64,000 nucleotides of DNA, from the NCBI GenBank assembly GCA_026018925.1, contig JAKSZU010000009.1:69924949-69988948 (forward strand). The letters are read 5' to 3'. Made by a program: the position numbers and the translations under genes. Under the pieces are notes generated by a model. The model saw only the letters and a list, made by a program, of their open reading frames with translations. It did not search any database and was not told where the DNA came from. Within the stretch, counting starts at the first letter, position 1. Every line of letters begins with the position of its first letter. Of the stretch, positions 48,837 to 60,521 are shown one piece after another. This stretch comes from Tupaia tana (Eukaryota; Chordata; Mammalia; Scandentia; Tupaiidae).

Positions 48837-49516
48837 GTAAATATAATACAAATACAATAAACTGTGTTAATGGAATTTTGGTACATAAATTAACTTTTAA
48901 TTCACATATTTTAAAAGGAAAAACAAAGTATAAATCTATGGTAAGCATACAGTATATATAAAGATGCAACTTAGTAACAACATCAAAGAAGGGCTTGCAG
49001 TATAAAAAGTTTTATATGTGACTGAAGAAAAATTGTTATCAGTTAAAAATGAATGTTATGATTTTAAAACATTTTATGTGATTACAATTATAACCCCACA
49101 GAAAATATTTGTAGAAAATACACAAAAATGGAGGAAAAATGAAAAATCTCACTATTTTAAAAAATCAATAGAACACAAAGGACAGATGTAGGAGATGAAA
49201 GGATACAACACTATAATACAAACAGAAAAAAAATACAACAGCTATAGTAAATTCATTTCTATCAGTAATTATTTTAAATTTAAATAGATTAAACTCCCTA
49301 ATCAAAGGACATATATGGTATTTATGAATGGATGAAAAGCAGGATCTGAGTATATGTTGTCTATAAGAAATTCACTTTTGATCTAAGTACAGCATAGTCT
49401 GAAAGTGAGAGAAAGGAAAATCCCATGTGAATCATAACTAAGAAAGCAGAAGTGGCAAAACTAATATCAGACAAAATTTATCTTAAGGCAAAAAAATGTC
49501 ACAAAGGTTATAAAAA

Positions 49517-49775
49517 GGACCAGCAGATGGTTTAGTGTTTATATTGCTGGATTCTCACATAGCTAAACACCATTCAAGTCCCAGACTTGGAGGTTTGAAA
49601 ATCACACTGGGCAAATGTGCATGGGTGCCCAAGATCTCAAGAGGAGAATGGAGGAGAAGGGATTGTAGCCTGGCCATATGCCCTGGGGGGGTGATTTCTC
49701 ACTTTCCCTCTCACTTTCTCTGTCTCTGTATCTCTTTCTGGTGAGTACATCCACCCTGAAACAAACATCTCTAAA
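49517..49775 (+). mobile_element. tRNA-derived SINE, long form
   Basis: Head ggaccagcagatggtttagt; target repeat caaaggttataaa / gcaaatgttatca. Confidence 0.9.
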
Positions 49776-50517
49776 AGCAAATGTTATCAGAGATAAAAAT
49801 GTTATACAATAATTAAAGGGTCAATTCTCCAAGAAGCTATAACAATTATAAATATTTATGCACCAAACATCGAAACTCCAACATATATGAAGGAAATAGG
49901 TGAAAGAAAAAATAGATAGCAATATAGTAATTGTAGAGGACTTTAACATCCAACTTTACTAATAGGTCTACCAACTATACAGATGAGCAATAAAAAAGTA
50001 GGGGAATTGAACAACACAAAAGAACAATTGGGCCTAACAGATATATGCATATGAAATACTCCACTCAACCACTAAGAACACACATTCTTCTCAAGTGTAT
50101 AGAAAATGTTTTCTTGGATAGATATCATGTTAGGCCACAGAACAAGTCTCAAAAAGTTTGAGAATACTTAGATAATATTAGGAAACCTTTCAGACCATAA
50201 TAAAATGAAACTAGAAGTCAATGTACAGTACAAACATATGGAAATTAAACAATGTATTGTTAAGCAACCAATGAGTCAAAATCACAAGGTAAATTAAAAA
50301 ACACTTTGAGGTAAACACAATATACTAACATTTATGGAATGCAGCAACAGAATCAGGGCAAAGAGATAAGTTTTTAACCAGAAACATGTACATTTTTTAA
50401 AAGACCTCAAATTAACAGCCTGGCTTTCTATCTTAAGATACCAGAAAAAAAAAAAAAAAAAGAACAAACTAAACCTAAAGTTAACAGAAGGAAGGAAATA
50501 ATAATGATGATAGCAGA

Positions 50518-50775
50518 ACACCAGGAGATGGTCTGGAGGTTAAGGCAGCTATATTCCAAATGGCTGGCTGTCTGCTTAGAGTATGGGACCCTGCAGCTTG
50601 TAAATCAGGCAGGGTGTGTGTCAATGGATGCTCAAAGTCCCGAGAAGAGAATGGCGGGAAAGGAGTTGTAGTGTGGCCATACCTTCTGGGGTTTTTCTCA
50701 CTTTCTCTCTATTTTTCTCTGTTTGTGTCTCTCTCTGGCAATCACATGTGTTTTATGCCAAAAATCTAAAAGGGA
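50518..50775 (+). mobile_element. tRNA-derived SINE, long form, older
   Basis: caccaggagatggtctggag head with degraded B box, then cgagaagagaatggcgggaa and CT stretch. Confidence 0.8.
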
Positions 50776-53099
50776 GGGAGAGAAATAAAGAAAAGAAAAA
50801 TTAAAAGAAAACCAGGGAAAATTTACAAACACTTCCTAGTTCTTATAGCAAAAACAAACTAATTATTATAGCAGAAATAAATGAAATACTGAAAAGAAAA
50901 AGAACAAATCAATAAAAGTAAGAGTTAGTTATTTTGAAAAGATCAATAAACTTGACACTCTTAACTAGAAAAAAATAGATTAAAACATTGAATAAAGTCA
51001 GAAATAAGGGACAGCACATTACAACTGATGGCACAAATTTTTTAAAATAGGATTACAAGAGCATACTATGAATAATTGTATACCAACTAATTAATAATCT
51101 AGAAGAAGTAGATAAATTCATCGAAACAGAATCTAACAGGAGAGAATCATGAATAACTACAAAATGTAAACAAACCAATGACTGATAAAGAGATTTAATC
51201 AGTAATCAAGTATCTCCCAAGAAACAAGTTTCCTTTCCTGATACCATACCCAAAGATACTACAAGAAAGGAAAACTGAAGACCCATATTTATAGTGAATA
51301 GTTATGCAATAATACTAAAAAAAAAGTATAGCAAACAAAATTCAATATCACATTAAAAGAATAATATACAATGAGAAAGTGTTACTTATTCCTGGACTAG
51401 AAGGATGTTACACAATAATGAAAATAAATCAATGCTATACATTGATTAACAAAATTAGGGGAGTAATAAACCTTCATGATCATCTCAACTGATTCATAAA
51501 ATGCATTTGACAAGATTCAATATCTTTTCATGATGAAAACACTCAACAAACTAATAGAAATTACTTTAGTATAATAAAGACTACATTTCATAAACCCACA
51601 TCTAACATATCCAGTGTTGGAAGACTGATAGCTTTCCTTCTAAGTCCAGAAAGAAGACTGGGATGGTCTCATTTACCATTTCTTTTTTAACATAATGCTG
51701 AAATTCCTACTCAGTGCAATTAGGCAAGGAAAATAATAAAAATGATTAATATTGAAAAAGAATAAGTAAAATTATCTTTTTTTTTCAGATGGCATCATCT
51801 TATGTTTAGAAAATCCTAAAGATTGTTTACCAACAAGACAACAAACATTAGAGTCAAAAAGCAAATTAAGTGGTGTTAACAGGATTAAAAGAAAGAGTTG
51901 CAATTCTATGATTAACAAGGAATGATCTGATAATTCAACTAAGAAAATGATTTTATTTATACAATATCATCAAATAGAATACTATCTTAAAAATGAACCT
52001 AACCAATATGGTTAAAATCTTTTATACTGAAAACTACAGAATTTTGCTAAAAGAAATTAAAGGATGCACCAATAAGTGGAGAGACATCTTATGTTCACTG
52101 ATTATAAAACCAAATATTGTTTAGAAGTTAGTACTACGCCAAGTCATCCATAGATTCACTGCAACCTATATCACAATATTAACATTTTTTTACAGAAATA
52201 AAAACAACCACCATAAAATTTACATGGAATTTCAAGGAATCCTGAATAGCCAAAACAATCTTAAAAAAATGGAGCTATCAAACTTTCTGCTTTCAATATT
52301 TACAACAAAGCTACACTAATCAATAAAACATGATACTGGGGAAAAGACAGACATATTAAACCAATCTAATACAATCAAGATCTCAGAAATAAAACCTTAT
52401 ATATGTGATAAAATGATTTTCAATGAAGGTGCCAAGATCATTTAATAGGGAAAGGACAGTCTCTTTAACAAATGATGTTGTAAACACTGGGTAACCACAT
52501 ACAAAGTAATGAAGTCGAACCCTTACATTATACCAACACAAAACTTAACACAAAATGGATAAAAGGTCTGAACATAAGTTTTAAAATTATTAAACTATTG
52601 GAAGAAAGCATAGGAAACATTTTTCATGACTTTGCATTTGGCTATGACTTCTTGGGCATGATATCAAAAGCATAGGCAACAAAAGAAACTACAGATTAAT
52701 GGGGACTTAATCAAAATTAAAAGCTTTTGCACATCATAGGGCACTCAAGAGAATGAATAAGGCAATCCACTGAATGGGAAAACATATCTGTTTGTAAAGC
52801 CTATCAAACTCAGTTAGATGAATGAATAATAATGTGCCCAAATAATGTGAAACCACATAACTTAATGAGAATGAAGATCTCAATATCTTCAATATGTTTT
52901 AAAGAGAAAAAGTTAAAGTGAGTAATAATATTTATAGTATAGCATTTGTTTTGCATTATAACAGAACAAGTAAATATATATATATATATATATTATCTTC
53001 AAAATAAGCAATGGAAGGATAAACCAGGGGAGAGGGATAGGCAAGAATGGCACCCTCGGTAGGAGGAAGGAAGTTTCGACTCTATGCAAAAAAAAAAAA

Positions 53100-53134
53100 A
53101 AGTGTTTTTTTGTTTTTGCTATAGAGTGTGTGTA

Positions 53135-53191
<57 letters not shown>

Positions 53192-53353
53192 CCCATTGGG
53201 AAGATAGCCATTCAAAAATTCCCCAGGATTTTAGGCATGCATGCATGTACACCTGGCATTATTTTCAAGCCACCAGATCTGGGGCTTGAATCTCACAATC
53301 AAACATGTGCAATTCAGCCACCTAACCTCCATCATGCCATTTGCTGGCCCCAT
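53100..53353 (-). mobile_element. tRNA-derived SINE, antisense, with (GA)n
   Basis: gctatagagtgtgtgtattc, then a pure (GA)n tract at 53141-53187 that replaces the family's CT stretch, a shortened middle block and the head atttgctggcccc. Confidence 0.85.
53141..53187. repeat. (GA)23 microsatellite
   Basis: Pure dinucleotide run grown from the SINE tail. Confidence 0.95.
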
Positions 53354-53391
53354 GTAAATATTTAACCAATTAAAAGTCAAAATTAAGTCAG

Positions 53392-53615
53392 CTATGGTGA
53401 TGCAGTGGTAATGCAACACTCCACAATACTAAAGTCATATGAGAAGGTCCTAGGTTTGTGTCTCAAAGACTGTCTGTGAACACTGAACATGTGCCATGTC
53501 CATAATTCTGGCTGGCTGAGGCCAAGGTAGCATTGTGATGATTAGTCCCTATTGAGTGTACCTCTCTCTCTCAACCTCTCTTTCTGTCTCCTCTCATGGA
53601 AGAAATAAACTTTAA
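53392..53615 (+). mobile_element. Diverged tRNA-derived SINE, second type
   Basis: gctatggtgatgcagtggta head, tcctaggtttgtgtctcaaa box-B region, CT stretch and aaataaactttaaaaaag tail. The middle (aattctggctggctgaggcc) does not match the main family. Confidence 0.55.
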
Positions 53616-54105
53616 AAAAGAGACAAAGTTAAAGTGAATTCAATGAAAAAGGAAAAGTAAAGCTTTCCCTAAATAATAAAAACTAAATTTAACAATTGAA
53701 TCCCAATTTATGGAAAGTTTATTCAATTGCCATGTAGAGAAAAATAATCATTTTATGTTATGCTAATTTACCACTCTTCAGCAATTAGACATATGTCCTA
53801 AGGATAAAATAAATGCAAAAAAATAATTCTTAAACTACATTAGCATTATCATTGTGAGTTGTACTTTTGGTAATGGTACTTTGAACCTAGAATATGTGTA
53901 GTTTAGAAGAAAGGACATAGTTACATGATCATGACTAGGAGACAAGGTTTTGCAAAAGAAGGGAAATATATAAGAATAAAAATGAAAGAAATATCAGTAT
54001 GAACTTTTGACTATTTTTTTTCTATTTTTATAACATGTTCTCTAACCCTGCCCTAATAAAACCTAGAAGGAATAGCAACTCAATAGCATTCCACTATCCT
54101 AGTCT
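53616..54105. other. Unique AT-rich sequence, nothing recognised
   Basis: No repeat or gene signal seen. Confidence 0.4.
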
Positions 54106-54225
54106 CTTTTTATTATTATTATTATTTAAATTTGCTATAGGATGTGTATGTTCACAAGAGAGAAAGTGAGAAAATACCTCTGGGGGTGGGTGGTGTATGT
54201 GACCATACTACAAGCCCTTCTCCTT

Positions 54226-54268
<43 letters not shown>

Positions 54269-54366
54269 CAAGTGTGTTTTTCAAGCTGCCCTGTGTGAGA
54301 CTCAAACCAGGAAGTCGGCCATATGGGATCTTCCAGCTGCCTTAACCATCATGCCACTGGCTGGCC
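54106..54366 (-). mobile_element. tRNA-derived SINE, antisense, with (CA)18
   Basis: (TTA)n tail, gctataggatgtgtatgttc, a (CA)n tract at 54231-54267 inside the middle block, and head ccactggctggccc. Confidence 0.85.
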
Positions 54367-55470
54367 CTAAATTCCTTGTTTCTAAATGTTGATTACCCCT
54401 AAAAGAAACAACAGCTCCTCGGGAAAAAACTCTTCATTCTTATTCTGGAGCAGGAAATGTAGAAGATGAGTCTGGAATATTTTACAGCAGAAAATAACAA
54501 CAAAAAATCTGCTGTGTTTGTACTACATGGGCTCAAGAGATAAGTTGGAAAATCTCTCTTGTGCCAAAGACTGGGCAATTTGAGAATTAAGAAGAATAAA
54601 GGATTAAACACAACAAAATATAAAAATCTGGGAGCTCATAATATTAATGTCTTCCAAAATAGGACAAAACACTCTATTAGCTACCATTGAAGGTTGCTAG
54701 GGGACCAATTTAATATTTTGAAAGTTGATAAAGAAGTGAAGTAATCAGACATTTATTTTGTATTTCCTGCCAAGCTATTTCAGGGTAAACAGTTGAGGAG
54801 GAAAAGTTTTTCGTTACAGACAAATCTGCCTAATGAAGAAATTAAATGTTTAAAAATTCATATTTTTGCTATACTTAAAGATAACATATATTATAGATAT
54901 TAAGCCCGTTAGATAAGAGTTTGAGAAATTTAGAGTAAATGGATAAGGCTGACAACACACATACACACACAAACACACACACAGAGCATGTGTGTGTGCA
55001 TGTATTGATATTAAATCTAAGTATGTCCTTACATCTCACTACCAGCTCTAGTGCTAAACTAGATAAAAAAGGCAAAACATCACAAGTAATTTTTCATTAT
55101 TTAGCCCTATTCTGAATGTGAGACATTCTTAAGTTTTAGAAATGTATAATCAAAATTTTTATGAATAAAATGATAAGATGTCTAGGATTTTCTTTAAAAT
55201 TATTCCAGTTACAAAAAAAAAAAAGAAAGAAAGAATGATGAAAGGCTGCTAGCAAAATGTTAGTAATAGTTGAAATTAAATTACTACATAAGAGCTTAAG
55301 GATATATTTTAGTATTTTATCTGCTTTTATGTATATTTGAAAAACCATGATTTTAAAGAGTTTTTTTTTTTAAAGACAATAAAGAAAATAAAGGGTAAAC
55401 CTTTTTCTGCTTGTAGATTTTAATAATCATTAACCTATTTGTGGGGAAAGTTCTTTTCATTTTTTCAGAA
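54367..55470. other. Unique sequence with a short (CA)n tract
   Basis: A CA-rich tract lies at about 54953-54982, partly inverted by the following tgtgtgtgc. No repeat family or gene recognised. Confidence 0.4.
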
Positions 55471-55488
55471 CATTTATAATTCTCTTTT

Positions 55489-55756
55489 TTTTTTTTTTAA
55501 AGAGAGAGAGGTTTTTGCTATAGGGCATGTGCACTCGACAGAGAGACAGAGAGAGACAGAGAGACAGAAAGTGAGAAATCACCCCCTGGGGGGATGGCCA
55601 CACCACAATCCCTTCTCCTTCATTCTCCTCTTGGGATCTTGGGCACGCACGCACATTTGTCCAGCGTGAGTTTAAGCCACCAGGTCCAGGACTCGAACCG
55701 CAGTCTACTGACTACATGGGAGTCCAGCGACATAGCCATTACGCTAACTGCTGGTT
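55489..55756 (-). mobile_element. tRNA-derived SINE, long form, antisense
   Basis: Perfect target repeat tataattctctttt on both sides. B box GGTTCGAGTCC (A-type). Confidence 0.96.
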
Positions 55757-55959
55757 CCTATAATTCTCTTTTAATATCCTCTTTGACCCCTGCATTATGT
55801 TGTACCATATATCCAAATTTTCATATGCTTAAAATTTTTGGTAAAGAATTTCATGTATTTTTTTTATTTGATAGCAATGAGATTATATGTCATAAAAAAC
55901 CACTGCTTTTAAAAATACTTTAAGATATAAAAAAAAATGATAAAAAAAAACTTTAAGAT

Positions 55960-56216
55960 TAGGACCAGCAATTGGTGTAATGTCTATGTCACTGGACTCC
56001 CATGTAGTCGATCGTGGTTTGAGTCCTGGACCTGGTGACTTAAACTCACACCAGGTGCGTGTGCATGCATGCCTAGGATCCTGAGAGGAGAATGGAGGAG
56101 AAGGGATTGCAGCGTGGTCATCCCCCCTGGGAGGGGTGATTTCTTGCCTTCTGTCTCTCTTGTCTCTCTCTGTCTTTCTGGTGAGTGCATGCACCCTATA
56201 GCAAAAACTTCTTAAA
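55960..56216 (+). mobile_element. tRNA-derived SINE, long form
   Basis: Target repeat actttaagatta / accttaagatttta; moderately diverged. Confidence 0.92.
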
Positions 56217-56249
56217 AAATACCTTAAGATTTTATTTATAATCAGGTAT

Positions 56250-57075
56250 ATAACAATTTTTATAATAGGTCTGTGTATATAGAAAAACTATGTTCTCTCT
56301 GACTAATATAAAAGTTTCTACATATCCTTGAATCAGTTCTCTTGATTACAATATGCAGTATTCCTGTATCCACAGGCATTATAATCTATTAGCTTTTTTC
56401 CTTTAATGAAAGTATATAACACTTCATTATCGTTTTTAAAATTATCATCTAATTATGTTTCTGCATTTGGTTTTTGCTTTATTTATGTCACAGCTTTATT
56501 ATTTTGTATTTACCAGATTGTGACCATAATTTTATAAAATATGCCATTTATCATACTGTAATACCCATGTAACTCTTTACTGCTTTATAATTTAAATTCC
56601 ACATTATCTAATACTAATACTGACACTTATGCATTCTTCCCTTATTTGTATTTGGCTAGTATTGCTTTGCTCAACCCATCATTTTCAATCTTTATCACAT
56701 TTGAAAATTTGTGTATTTTAAGCTACACATTTCTTTTGTCCAAATCCAATATTACTTTTCCTTTAATTAGAATCTTTGGTCTGTTCTTGTTTAGTATAGT
56801 GAACAAATTTGTTATAATTTATTTTATATTTTTTATCACTTACAAAAGCATAAGTCTATTTACCCTTAGCACGATTTATAATATTGTCATAGATTCTACT
56901 TTTGTATATGTTCCAAATCACGAAATACATTATTAATTTTTTCTTTAAACATTAAATTGTATGTTTTATTAGACCTACTGGGGCATAATTTACATGCAGT
57001 AAAGTGTACCCTTTTGTAATGTTCTATGTGATATAGTCAGCATTACACTCAGAAAGTCCTATCATAACCCCCTTT
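56250..57075 (-). mobile_element. Probable old antisense L1, low certainty
   Basis: 56945-57075 looks like an L1M 3' UTR reversed (ctggggcataatttacatgc, gtaaagtgtacccttttgta). 56440-56940 has the composition of reversed ORF2, but alignment by eye is weak. Confidence 0.4.
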
Positions 57076-57090
57076 TTAACATACTAATTC

Positions 57091-57353
57091 TTTTTTTTTT
57101 TGAGAGTTTTTTGCCATAGGGTGCATGCACCTGCCAGACAGACAGAGAGAGACAGAGAGACAGAAAGTGAGAAATCACCCCCCCAGGGGGGATGGTCACG
57201 CAGCAATCCATTCTCCTCCATTCTCCTCTGGGGATCTTAGGCACGCACGCACACACGCCTGGCATGAGTTTTAAGCCACCGGGTCCGGGACTCGAACCGC
57301 AGTTGACTACATGGGAGTACAGTGACATAGCCATTATGCTAACTGCTGGTCCC
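57091..57353 (-). mobile_element. tRNA-derived SINE, long form, antisense
   Basis: Perfect 16-base target repeat ttaacatactaattct at 57076 and 57354. Confidence 0.96.
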
Positions 57354-57419
57354 TTAACATACTAATTCTACCATAGGTGATGAAAAGAAGTTCAAACTTA
57401 TTTTGGTTAATAAAAGTAA

Positions 57420-58515
57420 CTTTGTTTACTCTAGTCATGCTTTTCATTGGTTAATTTTTTTTTTACATTTTTCATCTGTCAAATGTTTCCTCATTTTGTA
57501 TCTCACACCTATCCTCCACCACCTACTCTCTAACAACCACTTTCACCTCATACACCCCTTACTGTCTCTAGTGTCCATATTCATCTTCACTACCACATCT
57601 TCAGATTTCTAAACTTCTGCTATAGACCCTCAAAACAAATTCAGTGGGTATAAACAATGTGTATCTTTCAATGTCTAGCTCACTTCGCTCACCATTAAGT
57701 CTTCATCTGTATTTAGTCAATCTCATTGTTTTTTATAACTGTGTAATATTCCATAGTATATATGTGCTACAGTTTTTCAACCCAGTCATCAGTTTTGGAC
57801 ACCTAAGTTGATTCCATGTTTTAGCAATTGTGAATAATGCTGCAATAAACATGGATGTGCAAGCATCTTTCTGATTGAGTCTTTTCCTATCCTTTAGGTA
57901 AATATCAAGAAGTGAGATTACCGGGTCTTATAGAAGTTTTAACTGTAGATTTTTGAGAAAACACCATATGGTTTTCCACAGAGTTTTAACTAAATTACAT
58001 TCCCACCAACATTGTAAGAGGGTTCCTGTTCACCACAGCCTTGCTAGTACTTGTCATCCTTTATTTTTCTGATCCTAGCCATTCTAACGGGTTAAATTGT
58101 ATCTTACTGTGGTTTTAATTTTAATTTTCATTTCCCTAATGACAAGAGATTTTGAACATTTTTTTAAACATACCTCTTGGCCATTTGTCAGTCTTCCTTG
58201 GAGAGTTGCCTATTCAATTCATTGGCCTATTTTTAATTGGATTTTTCATGTTTTTATGGGCAAGTTGCTTGAGTTCCCTATATATTACGTATATCAAACT
58301 CTTTTCTGTGGAATAATTTGCAAGTGTTTTTTTCCCATTCTGAAGGTTCTCTTTTCATTTTAATTATTGTTTCTTTCACTGTGAGAAAGCTGTTTAGCTT
58401 GATGGCATTCCACTTGTCTATTTTGGGGACTATTGCCTGTGCTTTAAGTGTCTTATTTAGGAAATCTTTGCCTACTCCAATATTTTCAAGTCTCCCCTAT
58501 GTTTTCTATCCTGTC
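57420..58515 (-). mobile_element. L1 3' UTR and ORF2 end, antisense
   Basis: gcaattgtgaataatgctgc, aacatggatgtgcaagcatc, cattcccaccaacattgtaa and ccacttgtctattttgggga are the reverse of the ORF2 C-terminal region. Intermediate divergence. Confidence 0.88.
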
Positions 58516-58629
58516 ATACCCTTTTTAAATCACTCCCTTCTATCCACTCAAAAGCCTCTGACAATGTCTGATCTTGTTTCTGTCTCTGTAGTCTTACCTT
58601 TTCCATAACATAGAATTAACACAGCTACT

Positions 58630-59180
58630 ATGGTCTGAATGTGTGCCCTAAAATTCATATGTTAAAATCCTATCCACTGGGGAACAGCAGGTGGTGGGGT
58701 GGTTAAGGTGCTGGATACTCCCACATGGCTGACCACGGTTCAAGTCCTGGACCTGGAGGCTTGATTTTTCTCTTTGCCCCTCTCTTTCTCTTTCTCTCTC
58801 TATCTCTGTGTCTCTCTCTGGCAAAATTAAAATAAATTAATGAATAAATAAAATTAAATAAATAATTCCTTAAAAAAATCCTATCCCCCATGGTAACAGT
58901 ATTAGTGGAGCCTTCTGGGAGGTGACTCAGGAATAAGGGTAGAGCTCTCATGGATGAGGTTACTGACGTTACGAGTCCCTAGAGTTTCCCTGACTCTTCT
59001 ACTATATAAGAACACAAAAGGTGTCATCTTTGAACCAGAAATAGGGTCCTCACAAGATACCAAATCTGGCAGCAACTTGATTATGGATTTCCTAGTCTTC
59101 AGAAATGTAAGAAATAAACTTCTTTTGTTCTTAAGCCACTCAGTCTACAGTATTTTTTTATACTAGCCTGAATGGGTCAA
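58630..59180 (+). mobile_element. MaLR-type LTR-like repeat, split by a short-form SINE
   Basis: tatggtctgaatgtgtgccc, aattcatatgttaaaatcct, then 58873-59180 with ggagccttctgggaggtgac, gcagcaacttgattatggat, ttaagccactcagtctacag. Ancient LTR, no coding part. Confidence 0.6.
58680..58872 (+). mobile_element. tRNA-derived SINE, short form
   Basis: Head gaacagcaggtggtggggtg passes directly via ggacctggaggcttgat to the CT stretch and an AT-rich tail. Target repeat aaaatcctatcc / aaaaatcctatcc. Confidence 0.9.
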
Positions 59181-59350
59181 GAGAGCAGCCATTGAGTGTG
59201 TAGACTGTTTTGTATGGTTTCTTTCACTTTTCTTAATGTTTCTGAGATTTATCCATGTTATTGTTTACTACTTTACTACTATTTTTTATTGCTGGATTTT
59301 AATGAGCTAAAATTTGTTTCACTATTTACCACATATTAAAATTTTTTCTG

Positions 59351-59599
59351 GGACCAGCAGATGACATAATGGCTATATCACTGGATTCCCATGCAGCCGA
59401 TCATGGTTCGAGTCCCAGACCTGGTGACTTAAACTCACACTGGCCACATGTGTGTGTGTGCCCAAGATCCCGAGAGGAGAATGGAGAAGGGACTGTGGCA
59501 TGGCCATCCTCCTTGGGGGGTGATTTCTTGCTTTCTGTATCTCTGTCTCTGTTTGTCTTTCTGGTGAGCACACATGCCCTATAGTAAAAATCTCTCCAA
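59351..59599 (+). mobile_element. tRNA-derived SINE, long form
   Basis: Target repeat aattttttctg / aatattttcta; B box GGTTCGAGTCC. Confidence 0.92.
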
Positions 59600-60013
59600 A
59601 GGAATATTTTCTACATTTTCATTTTTATTGATAAAGCTGCTATAAACACCTACATACAGGTATTTGTGTAAGCATGTTTCCATTTCTCTTGATTAAATTT
59701 TTCCTTGTATGTTTAATTTTTAAATAAATTATCAAACTATTTCTCAAAATGCCTGAATCATTTTGCATTCACGCAGCAATTGTACAGATTTTTAATGGTT
59801 GGCATATATATAATTTTCATTTTTAGGATTTTTAAAACCATCCTAGAAGGTATAAAGTGCTATGTTATTGTGGTTTTAATTTGCATCTCTCTAATGACCA
59901 ATAATATCTATTTGTGCACTTATTTGACATCTATATCTCTTTTTGGTGAAGTATCCAAAGATTATTTCCATTTTCCTAAGTTGTTCTGTTTACTACTGAG
60001 TTGTATAAGTCTT

Positions 60014-60277
60014 TTTTATTTTTTTGGAGAGATTTTCGCTATAGGGCGCATGCGCTCGCCAGACAGACAGAGAAACATAGAGACAGAAAGTGAGAAATCA
60101 CCCCCCAGGGGGGGATGGTCACGTCGCAATCCCTTCTCCTCCATTCTCCTCTCAGGATCTTGGGCACGCACGCACACGCGCCCGGCGTGAGTTTCAAGTC
60201 ACTGGGTCCGGGACGTGAACCGCGGTCGACTACGTTGGAGTCCAACGACATAGCCATTACACTAACTGCTGGTTCCC
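60014..60277 (-). mobile_element. tRNA-derived SINE, long form, antisense, young
   Basis: Target repeat gagttgtataagtctttt / gagttgtgtaagtcttta. Confidence 0.95.
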
Positions 60278-60521
60278 GAGTTGTGTAAGTCTTTAGATAT
60301 TTTGGCCACAAGTACTTTCCCAGATACGTGTATTGGTGTGTGTTTTATGTTTCTTAAGAAATAATTGCTACTGATGTTTTAAAAACATTTTCCCCTTTGT
60401 TTCTTATAAAAGTTTTATAGCTTTAAGTATTAAATTAATCCTATGATCTACTTTCAGTTAAATTCTTAATGGTTGAAGATAAAACTTGAGGTCTTTTTTA
60501 TTTAGAACAAATATATCTAGA

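Larger units (their letters stand above)
47260..52890 (+). mobile_element. Old, nearly complete L1 (L1ME-like), ORF1 to late ORF2
   Basis: ORF1 text (tgaaacatattataattaaa, atcttgaaagcagcaaaata, gataaacaaaagctgagtgt) at 47580-48460. ORF2 endonuclease region 49100-50250 (gaggactttaacatccaact, ttaggccacagaacaagtct). RT region 51200-51840 with the catalytic box degraded to SDG near 51788, and later ORF2 to 52890 (gggcactcaagagaatgaat). Frame fully decayed. Interrupted by a microsatellite, SINEs at 47783, 49517 and 50518, and an LTR at 48466. Confidence 0.8.
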
